Notes under the pieces: model-generated
Seen by the model: the letters and a program-made list of their open reading frames with translations, nothing else
Told to the model about the DNA's origin: nothing
The model's database searches: none
Shown here: piece by piece, positions 19,441-29,020 of the stretch
How positions within the stretch are numbered: position 1 is the first letter of the stretch
Layout: each line of letters starts with the position of its first letter
Source of the DNA: Polysphondylium violaceum
Lineage: Eukaryota; Evosea; Eumycetozoa; Dictyosteliales; Dictyosteliaceae
Length of the DNA stretch: 29,020 bases
Reading direction: 5' to 3'
Assembly (NCBI GenBank): GCA_000277445.1
Contig: AJWJ01000290.1
Coordinates: forward strand, 1-29,020
Translations under genes and position numbers: made by a program

Positions 19441-20637
19441 TTATTTTTTATTTTTCAAAACCAATTGTTTATCTTGGAGTGAATATAAATCAATACCAGA
19501 CTCCATACCTTCAAGTATCATAGTCAACATACTGTCTCTATAGAATGGATCGTCTCTTAGTTTATCCAAATCATCACCAAATTCATTGGTCATTTTATCA
19601 ATAAAAAATTCTCTAAAGTTTTTGTTTACATTACTATTGGTTGTTGTTGTTGTTTGTTTTTCATTTTTATCCTAATGTATAGATGGTGTGAATGTTAATA
19701 TCATTAATAATAGTCATGATTTATAGATATCACTTACCAATGATATAGATTGATCAACTTGATTTAATATATTTAAATTGATTTTTTGAATATCCTTCCA
19801 TATGGAAAGATCGTTGTAGTTTGAAGATTGAAAAGAAAGTTGATGGAGTAAATGAGTGAGCGATGATTTATCTTGAGTTTGTAGTGATAATGTATTTCTT
19901 AGTAACAATAGTAATCTTGTAGAGAGAATTGAGGCTTTATCGATAAAATAATCTTTTTCTTCTTGAGTCTTTTTGGCCATTCTCTTTTTATTGGGAAAGG
20001 ATAATGTTGAAACTAATCCATTACCATTCTTTCCATGTAATGTATCTAAAAGTTGATCTATATTTTCATTTAATTTAAATTCTTGGTCTTTATTTGATTC
20101 ATTGTCGCTATCACTCGAGTTTGATTCAGAATCACTCTTATCTTTTTCTGAATCTTTATCATTGTCATCGCTATCACTATCACTATCACTATCACTACTG
20201 CTGCTGCTACTACTATTCCTTGATTCATCACTTGATTCAGAATCACTACTGCTGCTGCTAGAATCACTTTCATCACTAGATTCTTTTTCTTTAGTTTCTT
20301 TTACATTCTTTTTAGATTCCTTGTCACTATTATCGCTTTCTGAATCACTACTACTACCACTTTCTGATTCACTACTGCTATTCTTTTTTACAATCTTTTC
20401 ATCTTGACTAGACTCAGAGTCACTACTGCTACTGCTACTTTCTGAATCACTGCTGCTATCACTTTCTGAATCACTACTGCTATTCTTTTTTAATATTTTC
20501 TTTTTCTTTTTAGAATCGTTTGTAAAAGTTGATTTTCTCTTTATAGTTTTCTCTGATTCACTTTCACTACTGCTGCTGGTGCTATTTTCACTCTCTGACA
20601 TTGAGGAGTTTTCAGATTCGCTATCGCTTTTGCCCAT
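19441..20637 (-). CDS. Ser/Asp/Glu-rich protein with Rsa3-like ribosome-assembly C-terminus, two exons
   Basis: Exons are 20637-19738 and 19671-19441, giving 376 residues. The donor is TTG|gtaagt, the acceptor attag|GAT, phase 0. Residues 1-190 are dominated by Ser-Asp/Glu repeats with Lys clusters, typical of nucleolar acidic proteins and likely heavily phosphorylated by casein kinase 2 (inference). Residues ~195-300 form a helical region (IDQLLDTLHG, ILSTRLLLLLRNTLSL). Exon 2 contains FREFFIDKMTNEFGDDLDKL followed by RDDP..F and MILEGMESGIDLYS. This fits the pattern I recall for the C-terminal domain of ribosome assembly protein 3 (Rsa3): a conserved F-Y/F start, FGDDLDKLR, and a final L-x-x-G-hydrophobic helix. 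Rsa3 is a nucleolar factor in 60S subunit biogenesis. The middle segment is longer than in yeast Rsa3, so full orthology is not certain. Confidence 0.65.
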
Positions 20638-21021
20638 GTTTTATATATATATAACGATAATCTACAACAGTAAAAAATATGGATATGAAAAAAAATTCAA
20701 AAAAAAAAAAAACGAACGAATTTTTATTTTTTTTTTTTACGATTTTTTTAGAAAGTTGTGGTTTTAGCAATATCAGCACCCTTCTTTCCAATGTTTACTT
20801 TTGAAGTCTATTTCCCCACGTGAGTAAGCTACTTAGTTCTAACAAAGCCCAAGTATTTGCAAGTTCATTTGCTATGATAGTATATTATAGTTTATCTATG
20901 CTATTTATGGTTTTATGTATAATCTCTTCCACTAATAATTCAATTGCCAAGATTTGGAGTTGACTTATAGGAATATATTATGTGTGAAACCAATTTCCAG
21001 TTTAGACCATCTTTAGTATCA

Positions 21022-21089
<68 letters not shown>

Positions 21090-21332
21090 CACTGAATGAA
21101 GGACTATGTCAATTATAGTATATTCAGTGTCACATTATTAGTTTATGCAATTCTCAGATACTGAAATATTTAAAAATAAATTTGATCAATCACAAATGAA
21201 CATCCCAATTGGGAATAAATTTTAAAAAAAATATAATTAAATTTTAATTTTAATTTTAATTTTTTTTTTACATTATTTATTTACCTGTTTTTCATTTATT
21301 TCACTCTTTATTATTACCTCAAAGACCAAGAT
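20638..21332. other. Divergent promoter region with AAAT array and small dyads
   Basis: A 695-bp spacer between the Rsa3-like gene and the acylaminoacyl-peptidase gene. It contains a TAAA tetranucleotide array (21023-21089), a 9-bp inverted repeat immediately after it (21089-21097 with 21122-21130), the 12-bp palindrome tcccaattggga near 21203-21214, and a TTTTAA repeat near 21239-21262. No ORF is supported. Confidence 0.55.
21023..21089. repeat. TAAA tetranucleotide microsatellite
   Basis: About 16 uninterrupted copies of TAAA. It lies outside coding sequence, in the spacer upstream of the acylaminoacyl-peptidase gene. Confidence 0.95.
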
Positions 21333-23638
21333 ATGGATACACCATCACCACCATCATCAACATCTGAAAACTTAGAATACAGAAACAAGAGTTTAAAACT
21401 CTACAAGGACATTATTTCAGTTCCAACGGTTGTAAATTCATTTTTCAATAGCTCAGAATCAATTTCCATTGTACTATCACAAACTGATTCACAAACAAAG
21501 AAAAACAAACAATTTATCACCACCAAATATGTATTACCAACTGCAGATAAACAAGTTACATCAACTCACTTTTTAAATGAACTTGTGTCACCATTGATCT
21601 CACAATCACCCTCTCATACAAAACAAATTACAATTAAAGACACAACAACCAATCCTGAAAACATTGAATACAGTTTTGAAATCAGTGATAGAGATCATCA
21701 TCTCACAACTATTCCATCACGTGATATTCATAAAAAAGTTTGTTCTGATGGTAATGTTTTATTGCTGATAACTGTCTTTTTCTACGCACACATATACTAA
21801 TCATAATAATATTTAAAATAGAATGGTTTGGTACTATCTCATGGTCACCATGTGAAAAGTATATTGCATTTATTGCAGATTCAAAGATTAATACCACTAG
21901 TTTCTATGACAGAGAGCCAAAAGACAAGATTGTTGGTGATCAATTCCTCTATCGTGACGATTGGGGCGAGACCTATTCACCTATATCCAATCCTTCAATT
22001 TTTATTGTAGACATTGAAAAGGAAGCTATATTTCCATTGGAACCATTCCCCAGTGAAAAGCTCACTGCCGGTCAAGTGATATGGACTCCTGATGGCAAGG
22101 GATTGGTTTTCGTTGGCTGGAGTGTAAGCGTTAGAAAACTAGGTATCAGAGCATGCTTTAATCGTATCAGTTCCCTCTATCATTTTGATTTTGCTAGCTA
22201 TCTCGTCACTAGACAAGAGGCCAAAGACAAGAAGGAGAAACCTACCAAACCATTGGTTCTCACCAACCTCATTCCATCGGTGAGCCAAGGATGCTTTAGA
22301 TCTCCACGTTTTTCTCCCGATGGTAAATCTTTGATTTTCATGGGATTCGATGAAAAGACATTCCCTCACAACACTTGCTCCAAGCTATTTAAATTGAATT
22401 GGGCCGGTAGTGGTGTTGCCACTGCTGGTCAAAAGCCTTTGACATTGATTGATTATAAGAACCACAATGATGAATTTCCCGGTCTCTATTGTCAAGATAT
22501 CCCCATCAATCCATGGATTGATAATAGCACCATTGTCTTTTCAGCTCCTATAAAGTCTACCAATCAAGTGCTCTCATTCAACATTGATACCAAACAACTA
22601 AACACCCTATTCGCTAGTAAATGCAGTTATTCAGTGCAAGATGTTGACCTCAAGAGCAAACAATTTATCATGACAGAATCTGGTCTCAATCAACCAACCC
22701 TTGTCTATTTGATTGATTATCATCATTTGGATAAAAAGGTTTTACTCTACAAACCAGTGGTTAGCAAAGATTTGACTGATATTTTCGCTAGCTATGATTT
22801 CAGCATCCACTCTGTTCCTGTAAATATCCCCACACCCGCCCCCTTTGCCAGTATCAAAGAGTTTGAGTTGATTTATCTCAAAAACACCACTCAAAAGAAA
22901 TCACCATGTTTGTTATTCTTGCATGGTGGTCCTCATGTAAGCGTCGGTACAGACTATGCCTTTTCTCTTACTTTTCTCGCAGCTCTTGGCTATAATCTCA
23001 TCATCCCCAATTACAGAGGCTCAACTTCCTTTGGCAAAGATTTTGTCGAGTGTTTGCCAGGTTTGATTGGAACATTGGATGCCGATGACTCTCTCCAAGC
23101 TCTTCTCTACACTTTGAGCACCTTGGATAAAGATGGCATTGATGTCGACAAAGTCGGTGTCATTGGAGGTAGCCATGGAGGCTTTTTGTCTGCTCACATG
23201 TCCAAGTACCCTCAATTCAAAGCAGCAGTACTCAGAAATCCAGTAATTGACATTCCATCCATGTCTACATTGTCTGATATCCCCGACTGGTGTTTCTATG
23301 AATGTGGCCTCAAACCCTCAGTCGACAGAGGAGATGACACCCTCTATCACACTTTACCCACCCTCGAGGAAATTGAACAGATGAAACAATGCTCACCAAG
23401 TCGTTATATCGATGAAATTAAAACTCCATCACTCTTATCTCTTGGTGACTCTGATCTCCGTGTTCCACCATCCCAAGGTTTACTCTATTATCGTTCTCTT
23501 ATGGAAAGAAACGTTCCAACAAAATGTGTCATGTATCCAAAAACTGGTCACAGTTTGGATACTGTCGATGCTAAATTGGATCAATGGATTCATAACGCTT
23601 GTTGGTTTAATAAATATATTTTGGAAAATAATAAATAA
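21333..23638 (+). CDS. Acylaminoacyl-peptidase (acyl-peptide hydrolase), two exons
   Basis: Exons are 21333-21750 and 21822-23638, giving 744 residues; human APEH is about 732. The intron is GATG|gtaatg to aaatag|AA, phase 1, and produces EWFGTISWSP. The enzyme is a cytosolic serine peptidase of the prolyl oligopeptidase family (S9C) that removes N-acylated amino acids from short peptides. The N-terminal half is a beta-propeller: blades show WSPCEKYIAFIADS, IWTPDGKGLVFVGW and SPDGKSLIFMG. The C-terminal alpha/beta-hydrolase domain carries LLFLHGGPH (oxyanion region), NYRGSTSFGKDF, the nucleophile elbow GGSHGGF (Ser590), the acid in GDSDLRVP (Asp684) and the base in KTGHSL (His716), so the triad is complete. 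FYECG-type and RNVPTKCVMYPK segments also parallel the human enzyme. Confidence in family and structure is high. Confidence 0.93.
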
Positions 23639-23667
23639 TAAATATATAATCATCTTTTATTAAAGAA

Positions 23668-25353
23668 CTACTTGACTGGCGGATGGCAATGTGAAAATAT
23701 ATTTTCAAATGTACATTGATTGTTTTCAAAGTAATAAATGATAGAGTCTCGAGGAAATTTAATGGTTTTCTTGATTCTTTTCGTCGATGGGAATTTTAAA
23801 GGATTGTAGCGTGTCGATTGCATTTCGAGAGAGTTTTGAAAGTCTATTAAATCTTTAATAAACACTAGAGTGTTTACATGTTTGATATTATCTTGGTGGA
23901 TAAATTCTTGAAATGATGTGGTGTCCAATTGTTGAAATTTTAATTTCAATACACTTTTTGGTAGATCCAATTGTTTGGTTAGGTATTTAGAGCTTGTAAA
24001 AGATAGACTCTGAACATTGCTTGGAATGATGATTGGAGAAATACTTGTTGAATCGTGGTCAAGTGAGAGTTTGGTTACACTGGTAGGAATGACGTCTTTT
24101 TCGATGGGGTGGTTGAATTTAATTGAAAGATTAGTTACCGTATTTGGAATTAAATTTGGTGAAATAGGTTGATAATATTCAAAGGTCAACTTTGATAATG
24201 AACCATTGTAAAAGTAATCTGGAGGAATACTTGAAATGGGATTGACTATTTTTAGTTTCCTGATATGTTGATGTATTGTTGGAAGTTGGGTGGTGAGATA
24301 AAGATGTGAAATTGAAAATGATAAATCTGTACAATTGGGTGGGATGGGGACATTGGCATACTCTTTTTTACTCGTATTGACGTTGGTAAATTTTGCCAAC
24401 TGATTTGGGATAGAGTCACTATAGAAGTTGGTGTATCCGTCGCCCTTTATAATTAGAGATTTTAGGGTATTTGGGAAAATGTTATTCTCTAATGTCGTAG
24501 ATTGCCTTTTGGTGCTCTTTTGAAAATAATGGACTTTTAGGTGGACAAGGTTTGGCGGTAGATCTGATGAGGTAAAGTGGTTGTGAAGTTTGGTATCAAG
24601 ATAGGTCACACTCTTTGGAATATATAGATTGGTACTATTTAAAACTCCTGAGGTTCTGAGATATTTTAGTTTTTGCAATCCTTTGGTGAAATCCAATTGA
24701 CCTAGACAGTGATATAGTCTGAGATACACTAAATTTGGCAAATGACCAAAATCAATGATATTGTCATGCTTGAGATGCTCGAGAGAAAGGTTTGTCACAG
24801 AGGATGGAATGACATTTAAATTGAAATTTTTAAGTGGGGGAGAGAATCTAAGAACCAACTTTGTCAGAGAATGAGGGAGTGCATTCATTGTCAGGGGATA
24901 ATCAGACTCATTAAGATACAGTGTTTCCACTCCGGCATATAAGAGATCTACTAGAAAAGGGATATACATAGTCTTAATTTGAACAAACTTTATCGATGTT
25001 GGTAGTTTGATTGTTTGGTAGCCTAGATACTCCATTGCCAATCCATAGATTTGTGGTGGTGTTGGTTGATTCACAAACAATGACAAATGGTTTAAATAGA
25101 TACTGATCGAGAGAATCACATGACTGATCAAATGTTTGAGAGGATGTTTATCGTATAGAGAATAAATTAACAGATTATCAATTGCGTACACAATTGGGAT
25201 ATTCTTTTCCCTGAGAAGTTGTAGATAATGATAATCTTTATCCAACTTTCCAATGTGTTTTATAATGATAGATGTGGGGATTGAGAGTAATATCGATCTT
25301 TTCAACGGAGTATTCCTCCATATTGAAAAGAATGATGCATTACTATTATTCAT
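23668..25353 (-). CDS. FNIP-repeat protein
   Basis: A single-exon ORF of 561 residues starting at an ATG preceded by an A/T-rich leader. FNIP repeats are leucine-rich-like ~22-residue units, massively expanded in dictyostelids and of unknown function. Repeats run from about residue 150 to 490, with recurring patterns such as NLIPNTVTNLSI, DVIPTSVTKLSL and IIIPSNVQSLSF; the FN-x-P form itself appears in KFNHPIEKDVIP. The N-terminus (SFFSIWRNTPLKRSILLSIP) is typical of this class and may correspond to a degenerate F-box-like start (inference). There is no TM segment or signal peptide. A broken copy of its 5' end lies 0.75 kb upstream on the same strand, so this is part of a small local family. 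The stop is only 29 bp from the stop of the convergent acylaminoacyl-peptidase gene. Confidence 0.85.
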   Translation of the reverse strand: MNNSNASFFSIWRNTPLKRSILLSIPTSIIIKHIGKLDKDYHYLQLLREKNIPIVYAIDNLLIYSLYDKHPLKHLISHVILSISIYLNHLSLFVNQPTPPQIYGLAMEYLGYQTIKLPTSIKFVQIKTMYIPFLVDLLYAGVETLYLNESDYPLTMNALPHSLTKLVLRFSPPLKNFNLNVIPSSVTNLSLEHLKHDNIIDFGHLPNLVYLRLYHCLGQLDFTKGLQKLKYLRTSGVLNSTNLYIPKSVTYLDTKLHNHFTSSDLPPNLVHLKVHYFQKSTKRQSTTLENNIFPNTLKSLIIKGDGYTNFYSDSIPNQLAKFTNVNTSKKEYANVPIPPNCTDLSFSISHLYLTTQLPTIHQHIRKLKIVNPISSIPPDYFYNGSLSKLTFEYYQPISPNLIPNTVTNLSIKFNHPIEKDVIPTSVTKLSLDHDSTSISPIIIPSNVQSLSFTSSKYLTKQLDLPKSVLKLKFQQLDTTSFQEFIHQDNIKHVNTLVFIKDLIDFQNSLEMQSTRYNPLKFPSTKRIKKTIKFPRDSIIYYFENNQCTFENIFSHCHPPVK

Positions 25354-25751
25354 TTTTGCAATAGTTTAAATTAAAAGAAGCGCAAAAAAATTCAAAAAAA
25401 AAGATCCCAATGATTTTACAGAAGAAACTTTTTTTGCAGTTAAGGGAGGGATTAAAAAATTTCTCATAGCAGTACTTTTTTTAGTAATTCTGTATTTATG
25501 TTACCCGCTGGAAGCTCTCCTTGCTAATTTTCTAACAATGGATAAATTTATTATTCCTCAACATGAGCTCCTAGCTGATAACATAAATACAGAGTTACCA
25601 TTCGAGTCCTAAATCATCAGGCCAAAAATGAAACTATCTCTTTCTTCATATGTATTTTAAATAGTTTTAGTATAAATAAATATACAATTGGAAATAAAAG
25701 GTAAAGACAAATTTGTGGACAACAGCTAAATAATGTAAAATTTAAAAATAT
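25354..25751. other. Spacer with large inverted repeat
   Basis: A spacer between the FNIP gene and its broken copy. The main content is a 34-nt imperfect inverted repeat (25484-25517 and 25565-25598). Poly-A near 25395 is upstream of the FNIP start. No gene is seen. Confidence 0.55.
25484..25598. repeat. 34-nt inverted repeat (hairpin) with 47-nt loop
   Basis: The left arm 25484-25517 and the reverse complement of the right arm 25565-25598 agree at 29 of 34 positions with no gap. Two of the differences would be G-U pairs in RNA. The outer 20 positions match except one. Base composition in the arms is higher in G+C than the surroundings. It could be a stem-loop RNA, a fold-back or MITE remnant, or a regulatory hairpin. 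Confidence 0.75.
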
Positions 25752-26112
25752 TTATTTACATAAAAAATCATCATCGTCATATTCAACATCCATATCATCG
25801 AGAGGGTCATCTATATAGTATTCTAAATTTTGATTATCATTATCATCTGAATCATATTGAATTTCCATTTGTTTATGCTCAATCTGGTCAAAGTGTTTTC
25901 TTGCCAAATGAGTGCCCTGAACCACAAAAAAGTTATTGCCAGAGATTGTAATGATAACCTTCTTTTTCTTGAGTGATACTCTAATATACAATGAACTTTT
26001 TCCAACTTTTGGAAAAGGAAAAAGATTTTTTTTAAAAATATTGAGAGCAATATCGATCTCTCCAACAGAGTGTTCCTCTATATTGAAAAAATGATGCATT
26101 ACAATTACTCAT
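25752..26112 (-). pseudogene. Broken 5' copy of an FNIP-type gene (possibly a mosaic relic)
   Basis: From the ATG at 26112 the minus strand follows the 5' end of the FNIP gene at 25353 closely for about 80 nt (both read AATGCATCATT... and later AGATCGATATT.CTCTCAAT). The copy lacks one base in a T-run near 26088-26093 and has TAG where the intact gene has TGG. In the shifted frame, resemblance continues weakly (RSILLSI, then KLEKVHCIL against KLDKDYHYL). The remaining part carries a 115-codon ORF (26099-25752) that begins inside this homology in another frame and ends in an acidic tail (DDPLDDMDVEYDDDDF). The tail could be a preserved C-terminus of another family member after deletion of the repeats, or an independent short gene. 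Confidence 0.6.
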
Positions 26113-26299
26113 ATTTAATGAATAAAAAGATGAAAGCTACAAAAAAAAAGCTTATGTAAAACTTCCCTATTATTAAAATGTATTTTAAAGGAACAAGGCT
26201 CGATGATATTTTGGCTAAATAGGAAAAAAAACATTTTTAAAAATGCATTCCCTCCCAAACAAAACAAATTTTTTTTTTTTTAAATGATTGGAATGAAAT

Positions 26300-28479
26300 A
26301 TGAATCGTGCAAATAATAACAACAATAATAGTTTTTTTATATTTTTAGGAATAGAATACTATTCCAACAAATTCATGATCATTGTATAGTAAATGCAAAG
26401 TATTTATCATTGGGCAGATTATGTAGATTAAATAAATTTCATTTATTTGATTTAAAATGGAATCAGTATCAAGAGGAGTACAGCAAACAGCTCGATATAA
26501 ATAATGTTAATAGTAGTAAGACAACACGAGATGATCTTACTCGCAATGATTTAGATTTAGAGTATAATCATCAAAAATTTCTTGATATCAGTCTGGACGA
26601 TTTAAATGATTTCTTTAGTTGTAATCGATCCTTTGATAGATTTAGTAAGGTGTTTGAGTTTATTAAACCTTGGGCGAAAAAGAATAATCATTTATATTTT
26701 GGGCAATGGTTCGATTTGGCAAAGGTGTTGGTGGGCGTTGATGAGAGAATCCTTTTCACGTTATTGGATCACTGTTTTTTCACACTCTCTGCAGATCCCC
26801 TGCCAATAGTCAGGGACTTGGCTGTGCAGGATCCCTTTCAAGTCATTTTACATTTCTTTCAGGTCAGACATAAAAATAACATTCATCGATCATTGTATCT
26901 ACACGATGCTTCGAAAATGATTTATCATCCCAACATAGAGGTGGCAAAGTACTTTTTGGGTGTATGTGCCGATATAAAGATTGACTACTACTTTGATCAA
27001 TTGGATATAGAGTATGTTGAAATCATTGGCCAGTATCCTAATGTTGCTTTGCGCCTATTAGATTATCCTCCAAAAAGAAATGATTTAGACCCTAACAGCA
27101 GATTCATTCAATTTCTCTTGGATAACAGAGATAGGATTCTTGTTGGCAAAGTAAATTTTGCGAATGGTGCAATGATAGGTAATTTGGATCTACTTTATCA
27201 AATGGCAAAAGAGAATCAACCAAGTGCTCAGGACTGGGGTCCTTCTGCAAATATAGAGACCATAGACTTTTTTTTAAATAATTATCCAGATATCCAATTT
27301 GATCCTGATCAAGTGGCCATCTATGGAAATGTTGAAACTGTTGGATACATATGCAAAGAAAGGAATGTTATATTTACATCGGCAATATTGAATCAGTCAC
27401 GTTTGGAGATACTAGAGTTGCTTGCCTCTATGAAAAGATTACCTCTATACCAAAAAGAGTTGTATAATGATGACGATGGTCAGGATGTGCATTGGGATAG
27501 AGAGAAATCAAAACAACCAACAACTTGTCTAAAGGTATTAAAGTTTCATAGAGACACGTTTGGTGAATTCAGATTATCAAAGAAAAAGATCCTTATGGAT
27601 GCTGTTTATCATCAAGATGTAGCGATGGTTAGATATTTATTAGAAAACAATAGATTTGATATAGATAGAATAATAGATAGCAAAGATATGGAGCTCTTCT
27701 ATTTATCTATACTCAACTACGAGATATGTGATCTCATATTGCCTCACTATTTAAAACGATCATGGTTTCTATCCTATTCCCCCAGGTATGGTGGATTGAT
27801 GACAGCAATCATTAGGTCAAACTGTATAAAAACGGTCAAGCTATTAAAACAACACGACGTTACAAAACAAATAACAGAAAGCATTCTAACGCAACAAGAA
27901 ACGATCAATGTATTGGTGAGTTGCAAAACACGGTTCCTTTGTGTCGATATCCTCAAGATAATCTTCCAGGACGTTGCAGATCTTAACATCGCCCTCCTCG
28001 CACCACTGGTCAACTATGCCATTGTGAAAGGACACTTTCGACTCGTATGTTGGCTGAAATCAGTCATTGATGCCAAAGTTGCATCGAGACATGCAGATGG
28101 GACACTTGTGACCAACTTTCAATTCTTTAGACACACCTATGTGGCCGATGTACTCCATTGTCTTTGTCATCGATCCGTGTACCATATGATCAAATATATT
28201 CCATCGACAATATCTGTATCGTTTGGTGTAGTGTGTCCAAGGACATCGAGGATCGTCATCAATCGCATACAATATCAAATGGGCGAATATGTGTCCTACT
28301 TTAAAGCCAACATCAAGCTCAAACAGTATGCCAACCTAAACATGCTCTGTGCACTACCAATCCCATTCAGCGGCGTTTTATTTACATCCTCCCCTGAAGA
28401 TAAAAGAATGCTCAATGATCTCGATTTGACTCTCTTGTTGCCCCATGCCCAATATCGCATAAAACATCTATTTTCCTGA
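26300..28479 (+). CDS. Degenerate ankyrin-like repeat protein of a dictyostelid family; 5' frame interrupted
   Basis: The long open frame (26350-28479, 709 residues before the stop) has no ATG until deep inside the protein. Just upstream, the ATG at 26300 opens MNRANNNNNNSFFIF in a different frame. The two frames meet at a T-run (26342-26346); one extra T would join them as IFFRNRILFQQI, the usual start pattern of this family (an N-terminal IF-x-N-x-x-L-F/-x-x-I helix, recalled from dictyostelid proteins). An alternative is a 42-nt intron (26307-26348, donor gtgcaa) with the ATG at 26293. The body has degenerate ankyrin-like units such as NIETIDFFLNNYPDI, GNVETVGYICKERNV and DVAMVRYLLENNRFDI. 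These presumably act in protein binding; no other domain is visible. From about 27950 the gene uses noticeably more G/C-ending codons than its first half. Confidence 0.7.
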
Positions 28480-28655
28480 TCGACCAACCAGTCACAACAT
28501 GGTGACATCTTCAAAGAAAGTATGGAGAAAAATGATCATATCTTTTTTTTTATTTTTTTTATTTTTTTTTTTCATTCTAAATCTATTAATAAATCTATTT
28601 GGATGTCAAATGTTTAAATGTATTATATCATTCACATCAGCACATAGAAATAACA

Positions 28656-29020
28656 ATGGGTAGAGCTTTACAACAAAGAGTAGATTATTCTGAAAATAAA
28701 AACTTTTATAGAGGTTCAACTGCTTTTGAGGATCACAATGATGATGGAGAAGATACTGATGAATATTTTAAAGACTATGATGATGTAGTCATAAAAAACA
28801 AGATAAATCATGTTAATGATGAAAAGAAAAATGAAGATGTAGAGAAATACTTTTTACAATTATTTAGAAATATTACCATTAGAGTAAGATTAAGATAGAA
28901 TAACAACAATAATAATATGAATTTATAATAATAATACAATTACTCATTTAGAGTCATATCTGGTGCTTTATACATCAACCTTTGATACCAGGCAAAAAGT
29001 ATAAAGATATTCATTCAATT
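28656..29020 (+). CDS. Unrecognised gene, 5' part only, runs off the window
   Basis: Exon 1 is 28656-28883 (76 codons, donor AGA|gtaaga). The intron is 28884-28951 (acceptor catttag|AGT) and exon 2 runs from 28952 to the window edge, still open. The first exon product begins MGRALQQRVDYSENKNFYRG, continues with an acidic stretch (DDGEDTDEYFKDYDD) and a charged helix (EDVEKYFLQLFRN). Exon 2 adds SHIWCFIHQPLIPGKKYKDI. Without the intron the ORF would stop at 28896-28898. The ATG at 28656 is preferred because the open frame upstream has no ATG. Not enough is visible to name a family. Confidence 0.5.

Noticed and set aside
23668-26112. Transposable element explanation for the FNIP duplication
   Set aside because: No reverse transcriptase, transposase, integrase or LTR-like sequence is visible; only the hairpin remains as a possible hint, reported separately.

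Overview
This 29 kb window is eukaryotic nuclear DNA, almost certainly from a dictyostelid social amoeba. It is very AT-rich, with long A/T homopolymers between genes and long poly-Asn, poly-Gln, poly-Ser and poly-Thr tracts inside proteins. Introns are short (about 55-95 bp), AT-rich, and start GTAAGT or GTATGT. It also has an FNIP-repeat protein and a degenerate ankyrin-like protein of the kind expanded in dictyostelids. Species cannot be fixed from sequence alone. All exon joins were worked out by eye from splice sites and frame continuity; no alignment was run.

Left part (1-8.8 kb): a two-exon gene (78-1581, +) encodes a poly-Asn protein ending in a TIR-like domain of the type found in bacterial CBASS/Pycsar effectors, with Gln at the expected catalytic Glu position. 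Convergent to it is a six-exon HEAT-repeat gene (7831-1640, -), the HEATR5/Laa1 homologue. Behind that lies a two-exon MAPEG (microsomal GST-like) gene (8787-8252, -).

Middle (8.8-20.6 kb): an unusually long 2.6 kb gene-free stretch contains a diverged ~200 bp direct repeat and a 31-codon basic ORF. It leads into a PPTC7/Ptc7-type PP2C phosphatase with a mitochondrial-type leader (11424-13049, +). Then come a DUF2314+DUF2185 (bacterial immunity-protein-like) gene with a 22-nt first exon (14401-13528, -), an unrecognised single-TM coiled-coil protein (15122-17065, +), a 56-residue protein with a 10-nt first exon (17505-17270, -), SNAPC1 (18181-19355, + four exons), and a Ser/Asp/Glu-rich protein with an Rsa3-like C-terminus (20637-19441, -).

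Right part (20.6-29 kb): acylaminoacyl-peptidase with an intact catalytic triad (21333-23638, +), an FNIP-repeat protein (25353-23668, -), a broken 5' copy of it (26112-25752, -), a large inverted repeat between them, an ankyrin-like gene whose 5' end appears frameshifted in a T-run (26300-28479, +), and the start of an unrecognised gene running off the window (28656-29020, +).

The genes do not form one pathway: they are housekeeping functions (membrane traffic, snRNA transcription, ribosome assembly, peptide turnover, mitochondrial phosphatase) mixed with lineage-specific families. The two most unusual items are the TIR-like gene and the DUF2314/DUF2185 gene. Both carry domains best known from bacterial conflict systems, suggesting old lateral acquisition. 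I see no evidence that they act together.
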